This document shows, in pieces, positions 45,137 to 59,100 of a DNA stretch of 64,000 nt (positions are counted from its first letter, which is position 1; every line of letters starts with the position of its first letter). Source of the stretch: Adiantum capillus-veneris (Eukaryota > Streptophyta > Polypodiopsida > Polypodiales > Pteridaceae); NCBI GenBank assembly GCA_014529385.2, contig CM043952.1, positions 54,704,119-54,768,118 on the forward strand, given 5' to 3'. Under the pieces are notes generated by a model that was not told the origin of the DNA, did no database searches, and was given only the letters and a program-made list of their open reading frames with translations. The position numbers and the translations under genes were made by a program.

Positions 45137-47994
45137 TCCCCCTTCCTGATGTAGATTCCGTCCTCGGAAGCTAGTGAGGTGAAGCTCATTCGTCAAAGTG
45201 GTAGAACATCCGTAATTGTCTGCACAACAAATTCACAGAGTATGCAAGCGAAACTTTTTGAAAATAAAGCATGAGGGACATATACAGTACATGAGGACAT
45301 GAATAATTGCAAGAAATTATGAAATGCTCTAATACCATTAAGGACGAATAAATTGCACTTTGATGAAATTAATCAACCAAGAGTTTTGGGCTTATGGATG
45401 AATCTATCAATTAGGTAGGTATGGCTAAGGTTAAAACAACTACTCTAGTAGTAGTGAGGTTAGAAAGATTATCTAAATGCAAGATTCCCCAATTGTGCCT
45501 TGTAGCTTTGATTAGCCAACTAAACCTCACAATTCCAAACAAGAGCTTGAAGTTTTCGCTTTAAGCTTAATGGAAGTCTTTTTCATGTCATTTTTTTTCT
45601 TTTTTATTTAAAATGATTTATTGTGTGCTTATTTTGTATGTCCGAGGCTTTTTGCTTTTCAAAGAAAAGCGCCCACACTGTGAACCTCGAGGGCTCTAGT
45701 ACCGTAGACAATACATGTGAGTGAGGTCCCGAATCAAGTTAAATTTCTCTTCCAGCTTAAGATTTTACTTTTGTGGTACTTTTTCTTTTTGCTTCCATGT
45801 CCTTTGTATTTTCACTAGTGCCTTTTGTTGTTGAAGTGAGTAAGCTTCTCTATGCCTAAAACACTCATAAGGGTCTCAAACACCCATATAATTTTACCAA
45901 CTAGGACTAGTGGTCAAGTAAATGAGTTAACCGAAAGTCGCGGCTGCCTAACCTCAAGGCTTATCCATAAGATTAAACGTAGTTCATCAACCTAAGCAAA
46001 GACAAAATTACATATCTATAATGTTAGATAACAAAACATAACTAAATGCACTTAATCAAACCATGAAAAACCACAATCAACAGTTATAAATATCCACCAT
46101 CATGAATCATGGAAAGTAGTACACATAGAGATATGGAGTTTTTCATTTCGTTGAAGTAGATGTCCTCATCCATGTCGATGGATATCCATATAAGTCTACA
46201 CAACAATATCAAGCAACAAGGCACTATACCTCGAGGCATGCCAGTGTGAAAAGACCAAAACTCCTAGAAAACAAGCGGAAATAAAAATCTAGACCCCTAA
46301 TCGATCTATCTGTTATCACTTATGGAATCAAGGAAAGAGGATATTATATAGACCAGGTTGCCTCCCTAAAGCTAGGCCTCTATCCTCATCATTTAGATAA
46401 ACAAAATCATTTTCGATCATAGTCTTCCACGGATTCTGCATCGTCTTTGTGTGCACACGTGTTAATGAAGAACCTTGCTATGCATGGATACTCATCTTGT
46501 GCAAAAGAATAGGTATGTGTCACAGGAGAAACATTTGTTACTGGGTACGGGTCACTAGTAGTCCATAGACATATTAGCCATTCTAACTCCTCAAAATTTT
46601 TCTCACATGCGAGTCTCTCTACCAAATCTCATTAACAAGAAAGTATAGGGTAGCATATGTGAAACACTTGAAAAAAAAAGGGTACCTTTCCTAAAAAATA
46701 GAAGCACATGCCTCTGGTGAACTAGCCATCTTTGGAAACACATATAGATTTGGTTAGGTCTCTAAATCATGTTTTCTTGTGCTACTTGATGTGACATGGT
46801 GCATTTGGACTGTGTTGGGTCCGATAGGGTGCATTCTCATTGATAGTCGCTCTTGCTCATTTACAGTTTTCATCTTTTTTTTTTTTTGCTTTCTTATAGG
46901 ACTATATATATACATTCCCTAATATTTGGAAGTCAAAGGGTCTGGGAGGAAGGTTAAGAGGGAAGCAATCGAATAATGATTGTTAGTAAGTATTCCCCCC
47001 TTCCTTGGATAGATTATACCTTTTGGAAAGTTGTCGTTACCTTTTGAAACCAAATGTTCCAAGTTGTAATGGACGAAGATTTTGACCAATGGTACTTTGC
47101 CATCTTAGGTGATTCATCAATGTATAAGGGTGGTAAGGTACTCTCCCATGATCTTCCCTGAGGAGTTGCTTCAGGTAATGAGCTCATAATTGGAGGTACA
47201 AAGTCTTTTTTGTTTGTGTGGATTTGTACAATGGTAGGTGGAGGTTGTGTTGAAGCTTGTATTTTTGTAGATGAACTACATGAAGAGCTGGAAGCTTCAT
47301 TCAATTCCTGAGCTAGGTGGAACACTAGCTCTGTAACGATTATGTAGCATTCCATGATCTTTTCCTTTCTGTGGTCTTCGAATCATTTTGGAGTTATAGG
47401 ATTTGGCCTACATGGATCTTTAGTAGATGACAGGGGAGAACACAAGGTATGTTTAGGTATCCAGATTTGATCGTTTCTATCATTGTAGCCTTGGGCTTCC
47501 AATAGTCATTTAGGAACCCATCGCAACATATTCTTGCATCTCTTGAGACGAGTGGGGCGTCTCTTACGAGGCTTTTGTTTTGAACTAGATTGAGTATCGG
47601 AAGTGGTGGTTAACGAAGCTTTAGGGACCCATTTGTATGTTGCCCTTGATAAATCACGCTGAGTCTTGGGTACCTCATTCTTTGTTTCAGCCAGGGAAGT
47701 TGAATCTCTAAAGGGTTGTGCTATAGGGATAGATGTTTCAACCTCTTGAATATGCAATGTTCCATTCTGTGTTCCCTCAAGAGGAAATAACTCAGGGACT
47801 ATTGCTTGAGTGACAGGATTGATAGTTTGTTTCTATGTCGTGATACTCTCCGTTCCCCAATCAATAGTACACTTAGTTGCAGACATCCACTTACATCCAA
47901 GGTTTATGTTGCCCTCCATAGCACCCACAGGCATGGCCAAAAGGGACAACCATTCATGCATAAACTCAAAACATTTCAAGATTGGGGCTATGAC
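45137..47994 (-). mobile_element. 3' internal part of the second Gypsy-type element
   Basis: From the purine tract (about 45138-45148) inward the minus strand shows about 1.9 kb of non-coding sequence, including the conserved hairpin (45654-45670) and the TATA-containing block (46880-47005). It then has the W-V-P-K module (about 47250-47760) and upstream coding (INLGCKWMSATKCTIDWG near 47890), where the CACTA element interrupts. The layout, W-V-P-K module then non-coding then LTR with no polymerase, repeats that of the first element. Confidence 0.75.
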
Positions 47995-48180
47995 CACTAC
48001 AACATAACCCAAACTTATCGACGCCCGTACCTTTCCACGCCCATATCGACATTCTTACACACCGTCAATATGCGCGTCGATAAGTGCGTCGATATGGAGG
48101 TGGAAATACGCATAGAAAGGCAAAATTTTCCACACCTATATTGACGCGCATATCGACATACATATCGACGCTACAAAAAT
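47995..48180. repeat. CACTA left terminal and subterminal repeats
   Basis: After the terminus, units like GCATATCGACG and CGTCGATAAG recur in both orientations (near 48019, 48043, 48068, 48081, 48148 and 48158). Subterminal arrays of this kind bind the element's TnpA-like protein in En/Spm. The CpG content suggests methylation could affect binding, as in the maize element. Confidence 0.8.
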
Positions 48181-48278
48181 TGGGGGAAAAAAAGGCGAAC
48201 CCACGCATAGGGGCCATTTTTGCCCTCAACGCGTGCACTCAGATCTTGGTCGAAACCTGCGCAACAAGTATTATGGCA

Positions 48279-49870
<1,592 letters not shown>

Positions 49871-49952
49871 ATAGATAGATTTTATTATCGTCCTCGGAGG
49901 TCAAATATGACCTATGGGACCAAAGTTACATGTGATGTAGTATGTGTATGGC

Positions 49953-52900
49953 TCATGAGTGACTCTCGATGCTCCAAAATTGTAGTGATGAGAGTCGCAA
50001 TGGGGAGCCCACACTTTGGCTGGGAGAGGAAAGTGTGTAGGTCTCAAAAGCTGAGCACTCTAGTAGTGTGTGGTACTCAGACTCTCGAACTTGCAGTGAG
50101 CATAATGTGCACAATCGATTTGACTCTTCTCCATTGCCCCAACGCCCTATCTCGCATCGAAGAAAATGGGAGCTAAGCCGAATTGCTGCGATAGTGCGTA
50201 TCGCGGACAAGGGAATAGGCTCAAGCATGTAAGTGTGAGTACGGTTTCCTCTCTCAGCGAAGAACATGGTTTTGTAGTTGGGGGCAATATAGGTGGTGTA
50301 ATGTATGAAGCGTGACCCACCAGATTTCTCCCAAGCCGTAATACATTGGCGTTGTAGAAAAGCTTCATTCACTTGAGAGTCAATTGAAGCATCATGTAGC
50401 AAGTGTAATGCATCCCATCTCCCAAACCACTTCTTTATGTCTTGCATCCATCCCGTGCTCAAGATCTTGCTTTTATGCGTCTTTTGAACTTTTTTGCTTG
50501 CTTCCCATGCAATTGTAGGAAGTCGATGTGAGGGGTTTTGACGCATCTTTATCATGTACTCCACAACCCTTTCCATGCCCATAACCTCAATTGGAAGAGA
50601 TCCCGACTCAAGAAGTAGGAGCATATATGGTGTTTGTGTCTTAACTTGGAGAAAGTCTGTAAGAAAATGCTTTTGGACATTCTCAAACTCTTTCCAAGTA
50701 GACTTTGAGATGCTCCCGCCCCACACTTCAACTCCATAAAGAAGAACCGGTGTCACCAATGCATCAAAAAGATACTTCTTGAGAACCCAACACTTGATGT
50801 TTCCCGCATTACACATGTTCTCCAATGCATAATATGCTCTCTTTCCCGCTTCCAAACGATGCATAGCACATTCATGCCACTTGTGATTGGATGGAACCTC
50901 AAGGCCAAGGTACTTAAAGCTCTCAACAACTTCAAGTGTCTCGTTGTTGTACACAATGCATGGCTTCTCCTTATGGTTGGTTTTCACAAGCATAACCTTT
51001 GTTTTGGATTCATTTACAATCAGCCCACTATGCAAGCAAAAGTTCTCAAGGACAACCATAAGCTTTTGTGCATCTTCTAAAGTGTGTGCTAGAAGCACTA
51101 CATCATCCGCATACAACAAAAGCATGATTACCGCATTGCAAATAGTGACCTCTTCAATGCCTTCTTCTTGCATAAAGTCAAGTACCATTTGTTCCAATTG
51201 ATCGATGCATAGACCAAAGAGAGTTGGTGACAATGGACATCCTTGTTTAACCCCAATAGTGCTTACAAAAATTTCTGAAATTTCTCTTCCCATGCGCAAT
51301 TGACAAATCACCTTCTTATAGATTCGAGAAACCGCAAGCATAAACTCACTTGGCACTTGGAGTTCTTCCATCCTTCTCCACAAATTGTTACGTGGAATCA
51401 TATCAAAGGCTTTCTTAAAGTCCACAAAACAACAATACAATTGCTTGCCTTTCAACCGACTTTCCTCCATGAGAACACGAAGAGTGACAAGATGATCAAT
51501 GGTGCTATGGCATCGACGAAAACCCGCTTGTCCCTTTGCACGCTTGTCATTCTCTTCAGCCCAATCACTCAATTTCATCTCCATTATGCACCCAAACAAC
51601 TTTGCCATAAGAGACCCAATTATTATAGTCCGGTAGTTGCTTACATTCTTACATCCCCTCCTTTATGCAAAGGCTTAACCCAATTAGTACTCCAATCATA
51701 AGGCATACCATGTTGAAGTGCAAGGTTGAACATATCACACATCCACTCATGGGTAAAATCTCCCGTCCATTTGATCATCTCCGGCTTGATACCTTGAAGA
51801 TCTCCCGCTTTGCGAGTGGCTAACTTTTCAAGCCCACCGCATACATCCTCAATAGTAAAAAAAGACGGCATACATGGGAGTGAACCATAAAATGGCATTT
51901 TTTCAGTATTTGCTTGCTCATATAATTGCCTACAATGTGTGTACATATCCACTAGACTCAAGTTACCAAAATTCTCAACCCGCTTGCCTCTCAAGTTTCT
52001 CCAAAATCTTCCACATGCATGTGCCTTTTCTTGGACTTGAAATTCTTGTTGCTTTACTTCCCATTTTCTTCTCTTCTTTTGAATCAATGCCTCGTATGTA
52101 TGCAAATGACTTTGATAGTTGTCTTTGTCCATAGTTGCATCAAGCTTTATCAAGGACTTTCGAGCATCTTGACATTCTTTATCAAACCACCTTTTGCGTG
52201 ATCTATCTTTGTTGATACCATGGAGATGCTTTATGGCAAAGCATTCTTCCGCACAAGAACAAATAGCTTTCTTGAAAGCTTTCCATTTAGTTTTCAATGG
52301 TGCATCACATTGAAGCTTTGTCATCCATAATTTTTGCTCAACCATTTCAATGTACATTGGTGCCCGTTTGAAATCCATACATAGTGATAACTTCTCTTTC
52401 CTTTGGCTGAGATTATCATGCTTAGTTGCTTCTCCACATGAAAGGTCAATACATAAGGTGCGATGGTCGGATTCCTGGGTCCATTGACCAAACATAAAAC
52501 TCTTTATGCGATACATGATGGCTTCAGAGAGTAGCATATAGTCAATCACACTATCCCCATTATGTCTCCTACATGTAAATCCATTGGTTCCACTCCACAA
52601 AGATACACCATTGGCAATGAGCATACCCGTGCTATTACACATGTGTAAAAGTAACTTTCCATAGTGATCCGGCTCTTTCTCATCCATTGAAGTACGATCA
52701 TACAAGTGAACTTCCTCCAACTCCCTTGAAATGTATGGCATATCAAATTGTTGAGTATCATGTTGCAATGTTTTTGTGCGAGCATTCATATCCCCAAATA
52801 CAATAACATCACCTTCACCTTTGAAATAAGCAATGTCCTCTTCCAAATCAGAAAATGGTTGATCTCTATCCATGCAAGCATAAAAGGGAGAATCATGATG

Positions 52901-53235
52901 AGGAATGTAGCAACCGGCTACAAAAATGGGTGCTCGTTTTGGTGTCATAATTTTTAGCCATACATAACGTTTGTACTTGTCATCTTTCACAATTGATACA
53001 AAATCTTCCAATCCTTTCTTAACCATACATGCTAACCCTCCTTGTCCTCTTAGTTGCTTGAGATTCTTTGACCACATCAATGAATGTACATTGTAATCCT
53101 CCAAGCCGTTAATCCTTTGTGTATCATGCTCCCAAGTTTCAACAAGAAGTACAACATCGGCTTTGCTTGTTAGTTCATCAATGCCAACCCCGCATTCCAT
53201 GGGTATCCATTACAATTCCAAAAGCATATTTTCAA
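49953..53235 (-). pseudogene. LINE ORF2: endonuclease, reverse transcriptase, C-terminal CCHC
   Basis: Endonuclease motifs in order are WNCNGYP (near 53210), LLVETW, FGDMNAR, VIDYMLL and SDHRTLCIDL. Reverse transcriptase motifs include HKGGDV, AGFRRCHSTIDHL, FVDFKKAFD, GVKQGCPLSPTLF and YADDVVLLA (near 51115), then FKYLGLEV. The C-terminal knuckle has CTLC with HTLLEC. One-base frameshifts lie near 53195 (inside the endonuclease start) and near 51640 (between endonuclease and reverse transcriptase). A deletion of roughly 44 bp near 50025 removes sequence kept in the truncated copy at 34188. All catalytic residues I can check are present, so inactivation looks recent. Confidence 0.9.
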
Positions 53236-53265
53236 TTGTAACTCGGTCTCATAGGTCACGTATCC

Positions 53266-54210
53266 CTATTTGCTTGAGAGACTTGCCTCCTCCTTGGGCA
53301 CATTTTCTTCATGAGAGATCTCCTTGTTTTTATTATTCTTTTCCTCATATGCCTTGCGACGCATATTTTGTTGCTTAATAGTGCGATCTTCACATACAAA
53401 AAATTTTGTATCCCTCAAATAGATCCAACTGTTATCAAGGATAATCTTTCGCTTGGTCTCATCCGGCATGGTGCATACAATTGGCCGTTCTCCCGAGCGA
53501 GAAGCTCCTTGCTTCCCCACTCTATGTGCTCCATAGACCATAACTCCGGACATGCCAAAGTGGGTTTTGAAGAAATCTTCAATAACAATGGCAAGAGAAG
53601 GAGGTGTCTCTAACTTCTCTTCGGGAATTCCACGAATAACAATGTTCTTGGAACGTCGCTCCCATTCCTTCAACTCCTCCACATCCACATTCTCAACATT
53701 CTTTGTTTGAACCATAGCTTGCATGAGTGAGGAATTAGAAACCACATTGCTACCACATACATCAGCCCAAGACTTGTTTGTGCATACATTTTTCATGTCG
53801 CATACATCCCGGCTCATAGTGTCAAATTTCTCCTCTTTCAATACATGGTCATGCTCTACTTTGCTCATCCGATCCTTCAAAGCATCCACAAGAGAGCGTT
53901 TACATTCCTTGACTTCCTCTTCAAGTTGCATCAAACGTGTTGTTTGCATCTCAAGTGTCCCCTTGAGATTCTCATTCTCAACCACAAGTACCCTTAGTGT
54001 GCCATTCTCCATTGCAAGTGCTCGTAAGTCTTCGCCTTGTTTGTTTACGGTCTCTTGCAATGATACCAAGTACGCCATGATCATGGTTTCCGATGTCATT
54101 GGTTGGGTGGTTGTGTTGCTATCTCCACACTTAGGAGATTTTGGATCATTTTCCACAATGGTTGTGGACCTTGTTGAAGAAGAAGAACCCTTGCGAGTGC
54201 CGGAAGACAT
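53266..54210 (-). CDS. LINE ORF1 protein, intact, coiled-coil plus RRM-like
   Basis: An uninterrupted frame of 314 residues begins MSSGTRKGSSSSTRS. Residues about 45-135 have heptad-like Leu/Glu/Lys sequence typical of a coiled coil (LVVENENLKGTLEMQTTRLM). The following part has RSKNIVIRGIPEE and YGAHRVGKQG, then a basic C-terminus, which resembles the RRM and C-terminal domain of animal L1 ORF1p (Transposase_22 type). There is no CCHC knuckle, which plant L1 ORF1 usually has. The protein would form an RNA-binding trimer for the LINE ribonucleoprotein. It ends about 30 bp before the ORF2 endonuclease start. Domain calls are by eye. Confidence 0.85.
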   Translation of the reverse strand: MSSGTRKGSSSSTRSTTIVENDPKSPKCGDSNTTTQPMTSETMIMAYLVSLQETVNKQGEDLRALAMENGTLRVLVVENENLKGTLEMQTTRLMQLEEEVKECKRSLVDALKDRMSKVEHDHVLKEEKFDTMSRDVCDMKNVCTNKSWADVCGSNVVSNSSLMQAMVQTKNVENVDVEELKEWERRSKNIVIRGIPEEKLETPPSLAIVIEDFFKTHFGMSGVMVYGAHRVGKQGASRSGERPIVCTMPDETKRKIILDNSWIYLRDTKFFVCEDRTIKQQNMRRKAYEEKNNKNKEISHEENVPKEEASLSSK

Positions 54211-54351
54211 TGTATGTAAAATAGGAGATGAGAATCAATTTTGTTGAACCTGTTCACTTCGAAAATGCTGCTACAGAAACGCCTTCCATAACTCTGAAAA
54301 TTTCTATCTTTACATCAATGCGTAGAGGACTTCGTGCTCTTCGATTGAGGC

Positions 54352-54850
<499 letters not shown>

Positions 54851-55008
54851 CTCTCTCTCTCTTTCCCTCGAGAAGAAACTATGGAACTAAAAGAGGCAAA
54901 GGGGTTTTGCCCGCTACATGCATTGCCATGTACACCTGGGAGTGCACGTATTTGTCTACCCATATAGGATTTGACCAATAAAGACGAGATTTTGACCCGA
55001 TGGTCCTG

Positions 55009-55044
55009 ATCTCCGTACACCTCTGGACCGAGGTGTACGGAGAT
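55009..55044. promoter_or_regulatory. perfect 15-bp inverted repeat before the transposase promoter
   Basis: ATCTCCGTACACCTC (55009-55023) and its exact complement (55030-55044) are separated by TGGACC. It lies about 45 bp upstream of a TATATATAT box (55088-55097) and about 80 bp before the transposase ATG. Its perfection amid decayed sequence suggests a binding site or folded RNA. The role is inferred. Confidence 0.7.
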
Positions 55045-55122
55045 TGGGCAGGACTAGAGAATGCGAGGTAGTTTACATTGTGAGGAGTATATATATTAAA
55101 ACAACATTCATAATCATTGTAG

Positions 55123-57747
55123 ATGGCAACGTCATCAACTAACATGGAGGAAAAGATTGCATGCTCGTGCACGCTCTGCAAGTATCAAATCCTGCGCAAG
55201 CGTAGGATATGTAATGAGCATGTGCACAAGTACAGAGAGTTTGCTAAAGAAACTGTACAGAATCTACGATACGACTCCTAAGGAACGGGCATTGATTTTC
55301 GCGACATAGCACCTACATCTGAGAGAGAGAGAAAAAGGATTATGTGTGAAGGTCCGACCAATATAGAGCCAAGGATGGAAGCAGAAAAGGACTTACAGAC
55401 AGAAGACGACGGCATGGAGGAGATGCTGGATGCCTTCTTCCAGACAAGCAAGGAGAACGCTAACGAAGCAACACCAGAAGTCGTGCGCCTATCTCCTGAA
55501 GACATGTTGAGGAAGTTGGCACGTCAACCAATTTATGAAGGTGCCAAAATATCGACGCTTCGTACTTGTCTGGCGTTTTTGAATCTTCAGTCAGTGTACG
55601 GGTGGTCACTGTTTTGTTTAGGTACGTAATTTACAAAAGAGATTTTCCAATTGCAACGGTGACGTGCTTGGAGAGATTTTTAATTTAATGTGGCTTAAAG
55701 AGGTTGTTGTGGGAACAACTTCTCCCGGCTGGCAATGAAATGCCCCCCTCCAGGCCAGACGCAAAGCAACTATTGACCTCAGTTGGCTTGGACTACAACA
55801 AGATTCATGCATGTCCAAATGATTGCATTCTTTTTCGCAATGAATTCGCAGATTGTCTGTCATGTACTAAGTACGGAGCAATGCGCTACAAACAAGATGC
55901 AGTTGGCGAGACAGTGCCAGCTAAAGTGTTGCGGAATTTCTCTATTATTCCTAGGATAAAAAGCATGTTTCGTTGTGGTTTCATTGCAAAGTTGATGCGG
56001 TGGCATTCTACGAATAGATCCACTGACGCAACATTTAGGGTGCCCACTGATTCAAAGGCCTGGAGGCACATTGAAGATACCTGGCCACATTTTAAGAGTG
56101 AGCCACGCAATTTGCGTTTGGGCATGGCAATGGATGGAGTCAATCCATTTGGCTTGAGAAGCTCGTCATGGAGCACTTGGCCTGTGTGCCTTATCAATTA
56201 CAACCTCCTGCCGTGGCTTGCAATCAAGAAGGGTCATTTGATATTAAGCTTGATTGTACCTGGTAAGTTCAAGGCCAAAAACATGGATGTTTATCTAGCT
56301 CCACTAGTGGACGAGCTCCAGGAGTTATGGCATGGGATCGACATAGCAGATGCGGTTGAACTAGTAGGAGAACAACATGCAAGGATCCATGGACTTCTTA
56401 TGTGGACTATGCATGATTGGCCAGGATACGGAGAAGCTTCTGGTAATGGTTCTTGATTTATAAAATTCTCGCTATTCGCAAGCACTTTGCCTTGGCCTAA
56501 TTCATGCTTTAATATATGCAGGGCTAACAACTTCGGGATACAATGCATGTCCAATTTGCCGGCAGTCTTTGGATGTGTGTTATTCTGCCTCTCTTCGAAA
56601 GACAATTTATCAAGGCCACCACCGTTATCTTCCAGATGGCCATCACTTGCGCAAAGGTTAGCTTGGTGGTGTCGAATGTCGTCCTATGCATGTACAAGAG
56701 TGGCGTCGCCGATGGGAGCAACATGAGGGGCAACCTGTTCCAGGAATGAAACGTTTTTCCATTCTCCATACATTGCCGTACTGGGGTGATCTACTAATTA
56801 ACCATTTGTTGGATCCAATGCAAATAGTCAAGAATGTGGGAGAGCTCCTTTGGAACACAATCATGGGAATGAAAGACAATCGAGCTTCACGAGATGATTT
56901 GCAGTCAGTTGGAAAGATGCCAGAGCTGTGGCCTTTCACCAATGCAGCTGGCCAAACAAAACTTTCAAGAGCGCCATGGGTATTGCTAAAAAACGAAGAG
57001 CGACAAGTTAAAAGGGTGATTTCAGAGTTCAAGACGCCAACAGGATATATGCGATGTCTCAAGACAGCATTCACCCGTGATGATCAACTGTCAGGACTGA
57101 AATCGCACGACTGGCATAAGTTCTTGAAATTCATTCTTCCAATTGCGATCAAGGGGTATTTAACGGAGGAAGTGGGGACTTGCATATACAAGATTTCAGA
57201 GCTAGTGCGGTGGATCTCTTCCAAGGAGATACGGGACGAATCTATTGTAGTCGCAAGGGCTAACTCCATTGAGGCAGTTTGCATGATTGAAAAGTATCTA
57301 CCCACGAGCTGCCTAACTATCCAAATGCACTTGCTCGTCCATGTAGTAGATGAGGTTGCAGTGGCAGGTACAGTCCACAGCCGTTGGATGCTCTTTCTAG
57401 AGCGGTTCATGAAAACACTTAAGGGTTTTGTTCGCCAAAAAGCGTGTCCAGAGGGGAGCATGGCAGAAGGATGGCTGGTGCAAGAGTCTCTTGTATTGAT
57501 GACCGAATTTCTATCCGTTTCTGACCCAGAAATGCCTCGACTGTGGAGCGATGAGGAGGATGCAAGACTGGTGGGAGAGGAGCCGCAAGGGCAAGGGGTG
57601 CCGAAGAAAATGAACGACTCCATGCGAGAAAAGATCATGAAGTTCTGTAGCCTACCGGGTGGGAAACACCATGGACTGAACCACCGAGAAAGTATGTCTA
57701 CCTCAGGTACAGCCAAGCTCAACCACAAAATAGCCCTCACTCCCTAA
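55123..57747 (+). pseudogene. CACTA tnp2-type transposase with DUF4218 region
   Basis: Exon 1 starts at ATG 55123 (MATSSTNMEEKIACSC) with a Cys-rich N-terminus (CSCTLCKYQ). A TAA at 55279 breaks it, and it ends near a GTACGTAATT donor at about 55622. Exon 2 (from about 55701) has PSRPDAKQLL, then the tnp2 core: NLRLGMAMDGVNPFGL, WSTWPVCLINYNLLPW, YLAPLVDELQELW and HDWPGYGEASG. The intron is 56443-56521. Exon 3 opens GLTTSGYNACPICRQS, has a TAG at 56659, and continues with LHTLPYWGDLLINH to DUF4218 (IQMHLLVHVVDEVAVAGTV). Its frame ends at 57747, though a donor at about 57709 could link to the DUF4216 part. The two stops are the only breaks seen. It would cut at the CACTA ends. Confidence 0.9.
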
Positions 57748-58139
57748 TCTACTCCGGGGAGATACTGGAACCACCACCAGACAAGAATCTAAAACTCTAA
57801 GAAATTAATCTGTCAAAACTAGTATCACAAAAATAGCATAAAATAATGATCTCCTTTATCTCGCCCTGTAAATCGTGATTCTAAGTTATCCACAGTCGAT
57901 GATACTCCTAAGGTAGAAGCGTGTAAGTTCTCTTCTCTATTTGGCTAGCACTCACCCCGTACTCTGTATGCTATCAGTATCTCCAGTCTTTTCTTGTCGG
58001 CCTCATCGCTCACATTAGCAGGTTGCTATGCGGGTACTTAGCTATATACTAAATTCAACGCCGATGAAAAAATGGCTTGAAAGGTACGAAGAAGAGAAAG
58101 AGAGACGCAATAGGGAGCGACAGGATTTTAGGTGAAGCC

Positions 58140-59003
58140 AAACGACTAGAGGCTTACCCTTGCTAGACTATCTCGCTCCTCTATCTGAATTCCCTACAAT
58201 GGCATGGTTGGACAAGACAGTGAGAGCAGCTCGACAGATCGGAGAACCCATATCTCTAGAAGAGGAAGAGCTGGCTATTGGATGTGACTGGAAGTATCAT
58301 ACATACATGGCACTGTGGTCGCATGGAAAGCATTTCAGAACACAACAAATTGACAACAGAAGAAACACGTTTGACAGTGGGGTAATGGTTAGTTTCATGC
58401 AAAAGAGCAGGGCCAGTGCTAGAGACACGAATGAGAGCACTAGCAACCTGGATTACTGTGGTCTGGTGTCAGATATCCTGAAAGTAAGCTTCAGGCGGTT
58501 TGAGATGTTTTTGTTGGATGTGAAGTGGTTCAAGGTGATTACTTCTGGTCGCAATGCAATGGTACGCAGAGATGGAAACAAACTTGTGCAAATAGATTCT
58601 ACAAAGGTTTGGATAGATGCGAGCGACACATTTGCTCTCCCCAAACATTGCGAGCAAGTAGTCTTTGTACCGGACCCTCGAGAGCGACAATGGTGGTTTG
58701 TGGTTCAGGTTGCTCCATGAAATAAACAAGTATTTGAAGGGCAAGAGTTCCTGGAGGAAAGTCAGTCAGACGATGTCCATACTACTGTGACATTAGATGA
58801 GATGGACGAAGGTATTGCAGAGGAAGCTGATAGATATACGAGGGATGACGCAGACTAGGCAAAATTGACACTTGTAGATGAAGATGCAATGGATGAAGAC
58901 AATCTTCCAGAACGAGTTGGGGCAGAGTTATGTTTGCAATTAGAGATAGATGATGATACGGTGCAAGATCTTATCGATGATGCCTCACTCGTCGAGGCCT
59001 AGG
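58140..59003 (+). pseudogene. DUF4216 C-terminal part of the CACTA transposase
   Basis: The frame has NRRNTFDSGVMVSF, LDYCGLVSDILKV, FLLDVKWFKV and FALPKHCEQVVFVPD, matching the order of DUF4216 that follows DUF4218 in plant CACTA transposases. A TGA at about 58718-58720 and a TAG at about 58856 interrupt an acidic C-terminal tail that otherwise continues to the TAG near 59000. It is probably spliced to the upstream exons. The intervening 57748-58139 has no coding motif. The stops fit C-to-T changes. Confidence 0.8.
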
Positions 59004-59100
59004 CCTGTAAGTGTTTGTGTGAAGACATTGATTTAAAATTAAGCTTAAAGTTAATTTAAACAACTGTGTTCTGACGCTTTATTTTACTTTCTTTGTGCAG

